From Calliopum simillimum (Eukaryota > Arthropoda > Insecta > Diptera > Lauxaniidae): a stretch of 64,000 nt of DNA. Positions 11,901 through 24,330 of the stretch are shown piece by piece. Location of the stretch: positions 118,124,897-118,188,896 of the forward strand of contig OX638370.1 of NCBI GenBank assembly GCA_951812925.1, written 5' to 3'. Within the stretch, counting starts at the first letter, position 1; each line of letters starts with the position of its first letter. The translations under genes were made by a program, and so were the position numbers. The notes beneath the pieces were generated by a model. That model was given only the letters and a program-made list of their open reading frames with translations. It was not told the DNA's origin and searched no databases.

Positions 11901-13128
11901 GAATATATCATAGCACAGAATTATCTCTTAAGTCGAATTTCTAATCAAATGCCCTGATGATCCTATCTGCGTTCTAATCCATTGGCTGATAAACTTTTCT
12001 CTGTGTATTAAGAAATTGTTTTTAATATTGCACGATTATTCAATTTTGATTTTTTGTTTAAAAAATAAATAATACAGCACTGCAGAGTCTACAATTTTTC
12101 AAAATCAAAGTCACTAAAATTTTTTCTAATTAAAGGAAATTTCTTATCATCAATCACTGCCTTGGACTACTTAATCATCAGCGTAGCAGTCCTCATGTTA
12201 ATAATGAAGTTAAATCTAAATCTCTACTCTTTTTTGCTGAATCACCATAACCGTCCGTATGTCTGTCTGTCTGTTCTTCTGTATGTGTCTTTTGTGTGTC
12301 TCATAGATTAACTTTTTGTGCAAAGGATAACATGTTTATTTATATCGCATTTTCATTTTCACACGCATTCATTTCAATTCCGTAGTCACACAGTTACAGT
12401 CACACACACACACACATGTACGACAAAGTTATAGCTTACGGCGCAGTATATAAATATATTGCTGTAAACTTTTAGGCGTTATAACGAACAGAACAGTGCG
12501 CGCACACGCTGCTGCTGACAAGGAAAATGAAATTTTTGGTATAAATTAATTATGTAAACATGTGAAAGAGCAAAAAAACAAGATAAAAACAACACATAAA
12601 TAAATGAAAAGAAAAAAAAAATGGAAGAAAGAAAGAGGGAAAGTAAAATAGATGAAAATTTAAAAATAACTATATTTTGTGCTTATTTTCGTTATTTTTC
12701 GTATTTTTTTAACATTTTAACATTGAACTATGGCATATTAAGTATGCATAAAGGATAATTCCAATTTGGTTATGTGTGCACAACGCACTCCGAAAAGTAG
12801 GCTTCATATTAATATACGTATATGTTTCATTTAACATTCCTTGTAGACTCTCTCTCATACACAAGTATTTACGAGAATGTACCAGCTGAAGTATCCTAAC
12901 GAGAAAAACGGATTTATAGCTTAACACAAATTAAAGGATCGTTCATTTCTGATTCACCTCCATATAAATTTCTATACTGTATATGTATTAGTGGAAAGAG
13001 GTCTGGACCAAGGTCTTTGTTTAAAGTCACATGCAGGCAGTGCAAAAATGTTCAACTCAGTGGATTTTTGAGTTGAAGTGGGATATTTTGAAGAAATTTG
13101 GTATACTATTTATGTCATTAAATATCAC
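11901..13128. other. non-coding stretch with CA microsatellite
   Basis: A (CA)8 run lies at 12401-12416. I see no gene. The open frame on the reverse strand at 12709-12927 has no recognisable motif. Confidence 0.4.
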
Positions 13129-13136
13129 TATGGACC

Positions 13137-13304
13137 AAGGCTGGGCCATGTTTTTTTTCGTGGTCCGTGGGCCTTGACTTTTCAGCTACAGGCTCGGGCT
13201 TTGAAATCGAGTTTTGTGCGGGCTTTGTGCGGACCCGGGCCTAATCCCAGTTTCACGTTTGTGCCGGGCCAAGCTTAATTTTTGAGGCCCGTGCCCAGCT
13301 GTAA
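13137..13304. mobile_element. 168-bp GC-rich hAT-type MITE
   Basis: The element is much more GC-rich than its surroundings and contains several GGCCCGGGC-like blocks that pair with each other. It is flanked by a perfect 8-bp direct repeat TATGGACC at 13129-13136 and 13305-13312, the duplication length made by hAT transposases. Ends are AAGGCTGGGCC on the left and GGGCACGGGCC-like sequence (reverse complement of the right end, after TTACAGCT) on the right, so the inverted ends are short and imperfect. No coding capacity. Confidence 0.7.
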
Positions 13305-13312
13305 TATGGACC

Positions 13313-16300
13313 TTTTAGGTCTATGTGTGGCTAATTTGCCGCCACTTAAACCTATGTCATTAAATGAATTTCATTTTATTGGATAGAGATTATGTGTCTA
13401 ATTTGAGCTAATGAGAATTCAGCTTGCGCTATAACTTAAAGGGTTTAAACAAGCACTCTGGAAAAATTGGGAGTTTTTTCAACAAGAGAGTCTGTTACTC
13501 CCCACTATGGTTTCTATGATTTGCTCTCAACATCTTAGTTTTTTTTTGTTGGAAAGATTATGAGTAAGAGCAGTGCACAAAATGTTCCTTTTTTCAAAAG
13601 TGGCCGGTGCTATGCCCCTTAATGGAAATAATCCTCTCGTGGCTACACCGCTGCATCAAGATTTTTAAAATTTGGTATGGAGATAGAATGCTTTTTAAGA
13701 GATGATGAGTGGGTACGAGCAAACATTTTATGTTCTTTCCGCTGTTCTTTGCAATTAAACATTTCCATTTGTTCTGCTTATATTAAGTTTGGCAGCTACG
13801 TCGTTCATTCTCGTTGGGATGTTAAATATACGAATACAATTTTCACACTTACACAAAGCCCATCGTAAATAAACTTTATGGATTTAACTCGATGCCAGCA
13901 AAGTTGACTTTGTATGGGTATGTAAGTATATGTGTGTTTGAAGCAACAGCCTTTACGGCATGAATTCTAATATATTTTTGAATTGGTCCTTGTCCTACTA
14001 CATACATATATATGTATATGTATCGTACGTACGTGCTTTATTTTGTGGGTCATAAAGCATTTTCTAAGACTTTTTAATACACTTCCGTACTTTGAAGAAA
14101 TAGGGCGTTTTTCGTACAACGCATAACAAGAATATAAATAAGCCAAATGGCTTATAGCTTACGAGTGTGCAGGGAGTTAAGGGGGTGGTATGGGCATTAT
14201 GAACGTGTGGTCGTGTACTTTAGCGACTCATGTTGATTATAAGGATTATGGGCAGTTTAATTTGATGATTTCAATGTAGATGGCCAATTTCAAATGAATT
14301 TCTTGTAGTTGTGATTTAAGAAAATTCATCATCAATATAGTTAAGAAAGGTCAAATATGCGCTAACTAAACGATATCGTGTCAAACCAATGGCAGTGATG
14401 AGGGCTAATTTAATATTATTTTAAAAATCGATGGGAACTTAGTAAGTTAGTTTCTGCATAAACCTGTCTTTTGAGATAGAAAAAGGTTTATTGTTAGGAA
14501 GAACCGCATGAGATGGAGGATTTTTTTGAAACCTCTATGATCCAAGAGTAGCATAAAACTATTATCACTCAATCTTTATGAGGAACAATAAAATATGTTT
14601 TCAAATAAATTAAATTCTACTCGATACTTCTTAACAATAAACTTAATATTTTGGTCTCGTGCGGATAACAAAAATTTCTTGAATGCATCACAAATTGTTC
14701 GTATCTCCTTTCTTTTTTTTGCTGACATATTTTTACTCCACGTTTATTCGCTAGCGGAATTCAATTTAAAATTGCGCAATATTGTCGTTGTTGACATCGA
14801 TTTTGCGTTTTTTCATCATCGTTGTTTTGCAATTTCGTATTGAAATTAAGCTGACATTGATTGGGAATTTCATTCATTCATTTGCGCAATTTACTGTGCA
14901 GACAAATAAAGTTCTCTATCTCTCGCTCGCTCCCCAGGCGCTTTTCGTACATCTTTCATTTTTGCTGTCTTTTTTTTGTTTCTGATTTTTATATTGTGAT
15001 GTTCTTCAGTTTTTTTCTTTCCCATAACAAAATTTTGTCGTTCTTGTAATTGAAACGTGCCCCCGCTATTACCATTGTCATGCATATTTAAATAGTCCTC
15101 TTCATACCAAGCACACAATAAAATGGTATTCGTGCTCATGGACCATGGTCTATGGTCTAGTTTTGCCATGTGAACTGTAGAATTATTCATTAGATTTTTA
15201 TGTTTCCTATATAGTGCTTGTTTTTATTGTCCTTATTGTTGTTGTTAGTCCATCTCAATTGGCATTTGTGTGTCGACAATTGTATTTTTCCCAGAGCAAA
15301 ATACATTCAACTCTTATCACATAAGTGTGTTCGTCTTTTATATAGTGGTCGAAAAATCGAAAAAAATGGCCAAAATTTTGAAAATCGGTATGTACGTATT
15401 TTCTTGTAACCCCAAGGGGGAGCATAGAGCCAAAATGCAATGTCTCCGTTGTCATGATTTTTTGCCACGACTTTTGCGTTTCTGAGGTTTACTTATCGAG
15501 CGACTTTTTGCAGTCCTCTACTGCTGAAAGTTGGTAACTAGGCGTTTTTGATGCTGCTGATTACAAAACTCAAGTACGTTTTTCAAAGATCAAAATAGGG
15601 GATAGAAAATGGTGGACGTTTCTAATGTTGCTTACAACAAATCTGAAATCTATTTTTCGAAATATGAAATGTCGGATCCACAATGACGATAAAGCATATT
15701 TGAAAATAAGATTATGCTTATAACTTCTTAGGGCTACATTTAAAAATTCCTCTTCGTATACTTTTTATTAAAAACAAAACCCGACTTTTTATTTTACCTA
15801 ACAGCAATTACTTAGTAGTTCCTTAAAGTTTTTTACAGTCCTTCGACTTTTCAAATAATTTAAAAATTTTTTAACTTTTATCAAAAGAATTTTATATGGC
15901 ATTACTTAAATTTTGCTAGTTTCAGTATTTTTTGAGGTAACATTTCGTACTAGAGTGTCCTGTCATTATTTCTGTAAAGATTTTAAAGAACTGAAATTAG
16001 ATAAGTGGACGTATTGCCCATACTTTCAGAATCTTCTTTCACATAAGTACTTACTTTCGAGACATATATAACCAAGTACCGAGCTTACAGAAAATGTCCG
16101 CTTTAGTAAGTATCGAACTTCCGGTACTTTCTACTTTCCCTTTACTAAAAAACAACCTGACCAACAGCAACTTTTACAGCAATGCAACAACAACAACAAT
16201 AACAATTACCAGGTATTCGTTGTATGTAACAGCAACAACATTGCGGCCACAAAAATAGGTCGTAAAATTTGTCTGAAAAGAAATGAAATCACGTTCAACT

Positions 16301-18479
16301 TCAGAATTGACGACCAGCATAAAAATGTTGCTGCTTCCGTAGATGTTGTTGCTGCTGCTGCTGCTTGTGTTGCTACATGTTTTCTCTAGAAATGAAGAAA
16401 GATATCAGTGAATTATATATTTTTCTGAATTTTCTTTCTTCTTTTGCTTTAGTTTGCCAAGAAATATCTTATTTCTATACATTGGCTACCCCTAAGGTGT
16501 TTTTCGATTTTGTTTTTTTTTTTATTTTTACCCTTAGGGATGGTGTTTTCGTGGGGTGGCGCGCATTTTTGTGTTAGTGGTGGATTTGTATTGAAATCTG
16601 CATTGAAATGGAAATGAATTCAATTTGCGTAGGAAATGTTTTGCAGTGGAAAAATGTTGAGATTTTATAATTTTTTTTTCTTTTGCACTTAATTTTTCAT
16701 TTTGGCCTTAAAGCATCTAACTGCTTGAGATTGTAATAGACAGGTGCTCATAAATCAAGTGCTGGGTCTAATTTCTTGAACAATTTGTTTTATTTTAATA
16801 AGTTCACTTCAGAGTTCGTTACTTCAGTGTAAAGTTGTTTCAAAATAGTATAAAAATATTCGTATAGAGGCCAAAGTGCTAAAAATGTTGCATAAATATT
16901 GATAAATCCGAGAAAAGTTGCATGAAGGAATTTGAAAATTTTAGGATGATGTATGTATGCTTTGAAAAAATAGTTCCTAAGCATATGTTTGAAGATACCA
17001 TCCTTGGTTTGGATTCATATGAAAAACAGTTTTGTGTTCTTTCCACGAAAAATAATTTAGAAGATCTCAAAATTAGGACAAGAAGAGTTTTTATTATTTT
17101 TAGTACCAATATTAAAATAGTATTAAAATTGTACTTTTCCAAATTAGAACAGAACATGAAAATCTCTTAAGAAATGTCAAAGGTATGAATAATTTTGTGA
17201 AACAATATCGGTCAATTGTATGTATTAAGATGTTAAAAAAATCATAATTCGCAAGTCTTTGGTTTTCCTTCGACGAAAAATAGATTAGAATATTAGTAGT
17301 AAAAAAGTGGGTACTTTTTTTCCAAACACAAAAACACTTACCTTTTGCCTATAGAATGATTCAAGACCCTAATGATGAAATAGATTAGATTAGACCAGCG
17401 GATTCCATTACAAAAAGTTACAAAATTTGACCCCTAATGAGTGGCTAAGGGTTTTTTTTTTGCAAAATTACACAAAATTTCAGTGAAATCCGAAAATTCT
17501 TGTTAAGCCTGGCATAAAATGGTAGAAATCGATTAATGTTGAAAAAAACATACAAGCGTACCAACACTTACATACTTAGTAAGCTTGAAAATATAAAATA
17601 TATTTTCTAATATTGACAAATATCCTCCAAGGAAATCACTATTTTGTTTTTCGGAGATTTTATTCAATGGCAGTTATAAAAACAAACTAAAAGTGTTATG
17701 GAGACCAAGCTGTAATGGCTATTAAAACAAATTGCACCACCATAAACTGACACAGATTCAGTCGTGGGTCAATTGAAGGAACAAGCTGTGCACTCCTTCG
17801 AGATTAAACAAAAATTGCACACAAAACAGCAACAACAACTAAAAAGGAAAAACTAACTAAAAGAGAAATTAGTAAACTAAAGCAAAGCAAAGTAAAACCA
17901 AGTCAAGTAGACCAAAGCAAAGCACTTTAGTTAATCATGGAAAAAACAAAAAATAAAACTTAGTTTTTTAAGCTGTTTTTAAAGATCAAAATTTAAGCCG
18001 ATTTTGGTGAGTATATCAAATTTTGCATATATATGTGTGTACGTTTTCTTTTACGTTTCGAATTTCACTTTGCCAAAAATGAAGGGAAACTTTTCGACAC
18101 AAATGTAACCGCACAAATAGAACATGAGTGTGTATGTGTGTTTTTATGTTGGTAAATCAAGTGGAGTATGTATGTGTGTGCGCGCCAATGTTTTACTAAA
18201 TATTTACATGAGAGTCATTTGATGAAAACTAAAACGCACACATAACACTTGCGGTGCTCTTTACTACGTTATTATTATCGTACAACCAGACATACGTACA
18301 TATATATGCGCCTATATTAAACAAATTTGCATATGTGTGCTTGTATTGCTTTGATATAAGTAAATTGATTTTCAAAAATATCCTTTTTTGGCAGTAACAC
18401 AGGAAAACAGAGTTTTGGAATTTTTCCTAATTTTGAGATAAAACAAAAGCCTTGAGCCAAACAATTAAATCATTATTTC
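13313..18479. other. long non-coding stretch
   Basis: Five kilobases without an identifiable gene or transposon. It holds CAA/ACA-rich DNA at about 16165-16260, CTG-type triplets near 16340-16370, ATAT and ACGT runs near 13995-14035, and CAAAG-type repeats near 17870-17930. Open frames of 60-99 codons (for example the reverse strand 14891-15190) lie in T-rich sequence and carry no known motif. This could be intron of a large gene, but no exon is visible to support that. Confidence 0.4.
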
Positions 18480-18870
18480 TCTGAAACTGTTTAACGTACA
18501 TGGATGAGATTTAGTATATATATATGTTAAAAACACCAAGACAAATAATGTGTACTGAAAAAAATAGCGGTACCACCCCCACAAAAATTACTTCATCATA
18601 TCCCAGTGTGCCAGACGGTTCATATCTCCGCTTTTTTACCCGTTACGGATCCGTTACTGATCCGTTTGCGGGAGAAATTCCAAAAAAAAAAAACGATTCG
18701 CTTTTTTTTTGGGAATCTCTCCCGCCAACGGATCAGTAACGGATCCGGAACGGATAAAAAAGCGAAGATTTGAACCGTCTGGCACACTGGGATCTCTGAA
18801 AAAATTCAATGCACGTGAATGAGATTTGATAAATGTGTACAGAGCACCGCGGCATATATTGTTCACTGTG
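18480..18870. repeat. GTGCCACGCCC-family units interrupted by a MITE
   Basis: CTGAAACTGTTTAACGTACA then GATGAGATTTAGTAT at 18481-18520 and GCGGTACCACCCCCAC near 18566 are one unit of the dispersed family also seen at 56.1 kb. After the MITE at 18600-18793, ATCTCTGAAAAAATTCAATG and GTGAATGAGATTTG begin the next unit. At 56.1-56.26 kb the equivalent junction is uninterrupted, giving an empty-site comparison. Confidence 0.6.
18600..18793. mobile_element. 194-bp near-perfect foldback MITE
   Basis: It starts ATCCCAGTGTGCCAGACGG and ends CCGTCTGGCACACTGGGAT, a perfect 19-bp inverted repeat. Pairing continues with few mismatches through AACCGTT-, GTTACGGATCCGTTACTGAT- and GGGAGA-containing sequence to arms of about 80 bp, leaving an A-rich/T-rich loop near 18690-18710. 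It sits inside an older repeat unit. The flanks share only AT, so the target duplication is short or unclear. No coding capacity; the family of transposase that moved it is unknown. Confidence 0.75.
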
Positions 18871-19833
18871 AAAATTAGCGATGTCAAGCCCCTAAAAAGA
18901 AATTTATCACAAATAGGATTTGGTACACATGCAAAATGGATCGGGGCAAATAACATCCTTTGGAAAGATTTGTGATACCACGTCAACTTCACAAGATAAG
19001 GTGAAGCAACGTTTACTGGGAAATCCTGGTTGTTTGTGAGATTTTCAATTTAAAATTTGTATAGTGAAAAGAAATGTCCCATGCAACACGTCTCATGTGA
19101 CGCGATTGAAATTAAATTAAAAAAAGTATTGATCGTTTTTGAGTAAAATCAAAATTTTTTTTAAGAGACATCAATGCATAATATCCTAAAATTAGTCATA
19201 TTGTCACAGGTTTCCCCAAAATCGTCGTTTGAATTGTTGACCGCAAAAACCACTTCTTTTTTTGTCCTGTTCAAACTTCTGGGTTTTTTTTGCAATTATC
19301 TTGAAAAGGAAAAGTTGCCCAAAATCAACCTTAGCACCAATTTTAGGATTAAGTTAGAGCTATAATGCTTTTTGTCAAAACAAAAATTCGTTTTATATTG
19401 ACATTTTTGGAATTTAAATGAATTCAAAGGTCACGTTCGACACCATAGATCATAAATTTCAGACAAATGATATCAGACTACTTTCCAGCATAAATTGTTT
19501 CAACTAATATATCACTTGTAGCTTTAGAATCATTATGAATAAGGAACATTTGCTGGCTGATGGCAAAATCGGAAAGCATTGAATAAATCGATAAATGTTG
19601 AATAACTCGCATTATGTTCCAATATCGATAATGCTCGCAAAAGTCTCGAAACGTTAAGTATGTCGAAAAATATTCAAAAAGTGGAGAAAAAAATTTAAAA
19701 CAGTTAAAAAAATATTGGTTAAAAGTTGCACATTAAAAAAAAAACTAAAAAATACATAAATATTAAAAAGTTTGAAAGTTGTTGAAAAGTCGATAAAAAC
19801 TTTATAAAGAATCGGAAAATATTGACAAAGATA
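18871..19833. other. AT-rich stretch with degenerate TCGAAAAAT-type repeats
   Basis: No gene. From about 19570 to 19830 the sequence is a loose series of TCGATAAA, TCGAAAAATATT and GAAAAGTCGAT motifs resembling a decayed version of the 39-bp minisatellite at 32.8-33.3 kb. The mariner at 19834 is inserted at its right edge. Confidence 0.45.
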
Positions 19834-20703
19834 TTGGGTGTACAACTTAAAAACCGGAATTTTTTAGCGAAATTGGATGCTTTATTGTGGAAAAATGTTA
19901 CAATATATTTTATTCAAAGTATTGTCCATTGAAAGCTACAACATTTCCCCATCTTTCAGGCAATTTATGAATTCCATCCCAAAAAAATTGCGCCGGCTAA
20001 AATGAATCTATCCAATTTTCGATATCTTGAACTTAAGTGAAGCGTATTCCTGATAGGGCATTCTGCATCGATCGGAACAAATGGTAGTCTGATGGTGCAA
20101 GGTCTGGACTATAAGGCGGGTGAGCCAAAACTTCCCATCCACTATTTTCCAAATAGTTTTTCACGGGTCTTGCAACATGCGGCCGAGCGTTGTCATGATG
20201 AAAAATTATTGCTTCGTGTCTGGTCTCATTTTCCGGGCGTTTTTCGATGATGGCACGCTTCAAACGTATTAATCGTGTTCGATAGAGGTCACCTGTGAGC
20301 ATTACAGAGCATTACCTTGGCACCATGGATATTTGCCTTTGGCTGGGAAGATCCTGGTTGTCCGGGCTTCATATGTGAATGTTTGCGTTTCGGGTTGTCG
20401 TAATGGATCCATTTTTCATCCCCAGTCACGATCCGATGCAAAAATGACTTTTGGCAGCAGTTTTCTTTGCAAAAAAATGACCCAACAGAACCTCCCGCAA
20501 ATGCTGTCTTTTTCTCCAATTTTCGAAGTTATTCATCGTGAAAAATAATAATGATGCACACAAGATAAAATTGTTTTGTTGACTGATTTTGACAGCTGTT
20601 AAATGTACCTTCAAAATGACATATATATAAAGTTCGAGCTTTCACGTTATTTGTTAGTACGGACATCCACCGTCAAATTCCGGTTTTTAAGTTGTACACC
20701 CAA
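19834..20703 (-). mobile_element. mariner, internally deleted, both ends intact
   Basis: The left end TTGGGTGTACAACTTAAAAA continues to CCGGAATTT, and the right end is its reverse complement through ACACCCAA, giving inverted repeats of about 28 bp. TA flanks lie at 19832-19833 and 20704-20705, the standard mariner target duplication. The element is 870 bp against about 1.25 kb for the sister copy at 39.0-40.25 kb. Alignment to the sister shows about 320 bp lost near 20450 (the HTH/linker region), about 60 bp near 20300 and 9 bp near 19999. It cannot make transposase but keeps both ends, so it could have been mobilised in trans by a full-length relative. Confidence 0.9.
19910..20536 (-). pseudogene. 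mariner transposase pseudogene (D,D34D type)
   Basis: The start is MNNFENWRKRQHLREVLLG at 20536, the same N-terminus as the 39 kb copy. The deletion then joins TAAKSHFCIGS to the catalytic region out of frame. VTGDEKWIHYDN (first catalytic Asp), HHDNARPH (second) and YSPDLAPSDYHLF (third, 34 residues further on) are all still readable, but in different frames. The C-terminal ERWGNVVA-type tail is also recognisable down to a TAA at 19910-19912. The protein is not functional. The spacing and DNARPH/SDYHLF motifs place it in classical mariner rather than Tc1. Confidence 0.85.
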
Positions 20704-20705
20704 TA

Positions 20706-21555
20706 TAAAGCTTGGAAAATTTTTAAGAATCCGAAGAAGTTGGAATTTTTCAATAAAATTTGATAAAATCTTGTGTAGTAACTGTCTGCCTCTTTTAAAA
20801 TGCAAGAATGATTAGAGAATATGTAATCCCAGAGCAATCATTTACTTATTTCTACTAACACTTGTTATCTCGCCATACGATTTATAAACTCAAATTTTGC
20901 TGCTTTGTGTAAAAATATTAAATTTGTTTCTTTATTGTCACTCTTGCAAATTACAAAAACAAATATGTTTATATGAATATCTCTCAGATGTTACCGCATA
21001 TACAGTATCTACATACTTGCGTAGGTTTTTGTGCGGATTTCTTGAGAGACTTAAGCGAAAATGGAAATATCTAAAGCCAGAAGAGCTCATGCATACCAAC
21101 AACTCAAAGTTTTTGTTGTTCTTCGTATTGTTCTTCTTTGTAGTCAAAGACCACACACACTTAAGCCAAATAGTGTGCTAGTAGTTGTAGTGTTGGCACA
21201 CACACACACACATATGAGGGAAAATGTCACAATTTCAATTTTTTGACATTTCACATTTGTTTGCATAGTCACTGTATTTGATGGGTAGTGCGATATGCCA
21301 TAAAATCACGTTCTTCGCCACAGGCGTAGTAATAAATTGAATTTTCTAAAATTTTGCAAAATACGCACGAATAAAGAGAATATTTTCAAACATCAATAGA
21401 ATGTTATGTATGTAAGTACGTACATTAGACTGGTTTAGGTTTGTATAGAAAAAATTAATGTTGCTCAGAATTCCAATTCTCGGGCACCAAAATTTAATTT
21501 TAACATAAATTAAAAATTTGGGTTTTGTTTGAATTTTGGGCACTATTTCGATTTT
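20706..21555. other. non-coding stretch with CA microsatellite
   Basis: A (CA)8 run lies at 21197-21212. No gene or element recognised. Confidence 0.4.
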
Positions 21556-21830
21556 TTTAAGCGAAATAACGCTCAAAAAAAAGCGAAATAACGCCCAAAA
21601 AATAAAATGACATAATAACGACCAAAAAAAGAACAAAATAATGTTCAAAACATATGAAATAACGCCCAAAAAAAAAAAAACCCAAAATATCGTCCAAACT
21701 ATTTTCATACATACATACTTGGACGATAATCATTTTGGAAATAACGCCCAAAATTCATTTATATGAAAATAATTTAAAAAAAGACGAAAGAACGTACAAA
21801 AAAAAAAGATATATAGCCCAAATCTTGAAC
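21556..21830. repeat. minisatellite based on GAAATAACGCCCAAAAA
   Basis: About ten loose copies of a 17-30 bp unit, consensus GAAATAACGCCCAAAAA, with variants such as CATAATAACGACCAAAA and AATAATGTTCAAAAC. Unit length varies because of the A runs. The reverse-strand open frames at 21346-21708 and 21557-21751 are readings of this array (repeated FFxLGVIS) and not genes. Confidence 0.75.
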
Positions 21831-23390
21831 GTTACAAACAAAAACAAAAGTTTTAAGTAGTTTAATGTACATTCGAGAGCTTCATATTCAAACCCTCAAA
21901 TATCTTGTAACATGAAAAACGTAAAAAATGGCACCTGAACCATATCACTCTCATCTTTTGGGGTGCCATTTCTTCTTTCTGACGTATACCGAATAAAAAT
22001 GCTATGATACCATTAAACATGTTTCCCTGCTCTCGTGTTCACCCGAATACAAAATCACATTAAATTCTATTTATTTTGATACATGCGCCACAAAACTGTA
22101 CCTATCAAATATGTACCACTCTAATGACTCTCGAATTATGTCCGAAACACTTGAAATTTTTTTTAATACTGCAAATAAGTAAAAAAACCAAAAGAACTCC
22201 CCTCCAAGTGGTCCCTCGCGTATTTGAATTTAACTGTGTCCATATTTAAAAGTTATGAAAGCGCAGGTATCGAAATTGTACAGGGTGCCATATTGCCTGG
22301 GGGTACCACATCTCCTGGGCTCACACTTTATATTCTAAAAAAAACTTTGGAAATTCTCGGATAAATTGTTTCCTCATATCACAGAATGATGATGTTTCTC
22401 TCTTGCCAGTTTGTGAAAGCCTATTGAGTTTATGTGGGAGAATCTTGATGGCTGCAATGCTATCGATCAAGATTACAATTTCTTGTTAGGTTGACATGTG
22501 CAGGTGTTGAATCCACCTATAGTATTCACGCAACTAATACACCAGCAGCCTTTTTCGTATAACTGATCATTATTGTACACATTCTAATGTAAAATGATAT
22601 GGTTGCTATGTATGTAAGTAGGTACCTAAATTTTTTTCAAATAAATTTTCGTTTTTAACTGTTTTGACAAATTCGCTGGCTGTGCCGAAAATAATTAAGT
22701 TTACTTCACTTCAACGTAAATATTTGCGAAATTGAAACTTTGGAAAAATTCACCATTCAACTGAGCACTTTATGTTGCACTAAAAATTTTTTGAACGATT
22801 TATTTTCAACGCAATTTGCCACAACATGAATTTATTGCTTTCCCCCGAGTTGCTGAAGACATGAAGCAACATGTTCATTTTACTTCAAGACGCAACTTCT
22901 GAAATATCCCAGTGAGAAACAGTTTTTGAAATGATTTTAACGCTGTACATTTTATTTTACATTCAGTTTCTTAGTTTTGGAAAAAAAAGTGTTATTAGAA
23001 ATGCTCTAATCCCTAAAAATAGTGAAACTTCTGGCACGAAAAAATAGATTTGGATGGAATTGAAAGTGAAAAAGTGCATTCTTTGAAATGAAAAATCTAA
23101 GTACTTGCTGAATGGCTGTCGCCAACCAATTTATTATTTTTCTTATGGACGTTTTATTTTTTCAGGATTTGCTCATACACATTAAAGTTTCAAATGGAAT
23201 TTTAAGTCCTATATGTCATTCCAATCAAATAATAAGAACTGCCCCAGAAATATTTGATACTTTGTTTTTCATCAATAAAAAGTGCGTAATGAATTTTTTT
23301 TACATATTGTTTTTTTATTTATTAATGAGAACATAAATAACCTTACACTATTAACAAATATTTATTTTATATAAAAATATTGTACTTTTT
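21831..23390. other. non-coding stretch
   Basis: No confident element. A reverse-strand reading near 22390-22480 gives LIDSIAAIK, faintly like the RNase H motif DSxAAIK, but nothing else of that domain is certain. The open frame at 23112-23336 has no motif. Confidence 0.35.
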
Positions 23391-23392
23391 TC

Positions 23393-24330
23393 TTAAGACC
23401 CTTCATTAAGTTTTGTACAGTTGTTTCGTCGACAGTACCGTATGACCTTCGCCACTTTTAAATTTTTTGCAGTACTTTTACTCTTCCGAAGATCTGATTT
23501 CAATAGAGCCCAATATCTCTCAATAGGTCGAAACTCTGGCCAGTTAGGTGGATTCGCATTTTCGGGTAAAAAATTTACATTATTGCTATTGTACCATTCT
23601 ATGGGGGCTCTAGAGTAGTGAGAGGTTGCTAAATCAAGCCAGAACATTACAGTACCCCCGTGCTCGTGCTCACGAATAAATGGACGTTTTTGAAGGCATT
23701 CATCAATATAAATTTTCGAGTTAATTCTGCCCTGTGTTAAAAAAAAACTGCTTCTCAGACCGCGAGTGCATATGGCCTGCCAAACCATATACTGCTTGGA
23801 AAATTTTGTAATTTCCTTCTCTTTAAATTTGCTCTGTACTTACCCCTTGTCCGAACAGGTATAAAATTCGTGTCCTGGTAGCTGTTTAAAATCTGCCTTA
23901 ACGTATGTTTCATCGTCCATTAGTCAGGTAATCGACATATAACTTTCGAGCTCGCTTTTGAGCCTCTAACTGCTTTTCATGGAAACGGTCTGGTACTTTT
24001 TGAACTCTGTAGGTCTTTAGCTTAAATTTTTCTTTAGTCTGTTTATAGAAGATTTTGAGGTTCCTGCTGTGGCAACCATATCTTGTTCTGAAGTGTTAGG
24101 ATTCTGCTTAAAAAGGCGCTTCACCTTTTTCACCTACTGTGGGTCTACACTGGATTTTCTACCTGAACCGTTTTTCCGCGTAATAAGTTGACCCTTTCAA
24201 TAATTCGAAACAACCCTTTGAACAGTGATTTTTGATGCCCCTTTTTTTTAGCTATGGCTGAATATTTAAATTCTGGTTTTTGCAGATAAGTGTACAAATT
24301 GAGCTCGCGCTTTTTTTCTTGATTGCTTGA
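23393..24330 (-). pseudogene. Tc1/mariner transposase pseudogene, DD37E type
   Basis: The C-terminal half, from about 23788 down to a stop at 23393, reads MVWQAICTRGLRSSFFL, KIYIDECLQKR, FWLDLATSHYS, NANPPNWPEFRPIERYWALL and LRKSKSTAKNL. The Asp of LDLATSHYS and the Glu of RPIERYWAL are separated by 37 residues, hence DD37E. Upstream in other frames, MDDETYVKADFKQLPGHEFY (about 23870-23930) supplies the first catalytic Asp, followed by FKEKEITKFSKQYMVWQA, and further upstream RLFKQNPNTSEQDMVA and SSINRLKK look like the HTH part. All three catalytic residues survive, but stops and frameshifts near 23850, 23930, 24000 and 24150 make it dead. Terminal inverted repeats could not be located. Confidence 0.8.

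Noticed and set aside
13313..18479. Exons of a host gene in the long featureless stretch
   Set aside because: Open frames are short, on both strands, in low-complexity DNA; no frame showed conserved motifs or convincing splice-site pairs.
21346..21708. 120-codon hydrophobic reverse open frame that could look like a membrane protein
   Set aside because: Its repeated FF/LGVIS stretches are the translation of the AACGCCCAAAAA minisatellite.
22260..22490. Possible RNase H relic on the reverse strand (LIDSIAAIK, PGNMA)
   Set aside because: Only two short motifs match, in different frames and without the rest of the domain; chance cannot be excluded.
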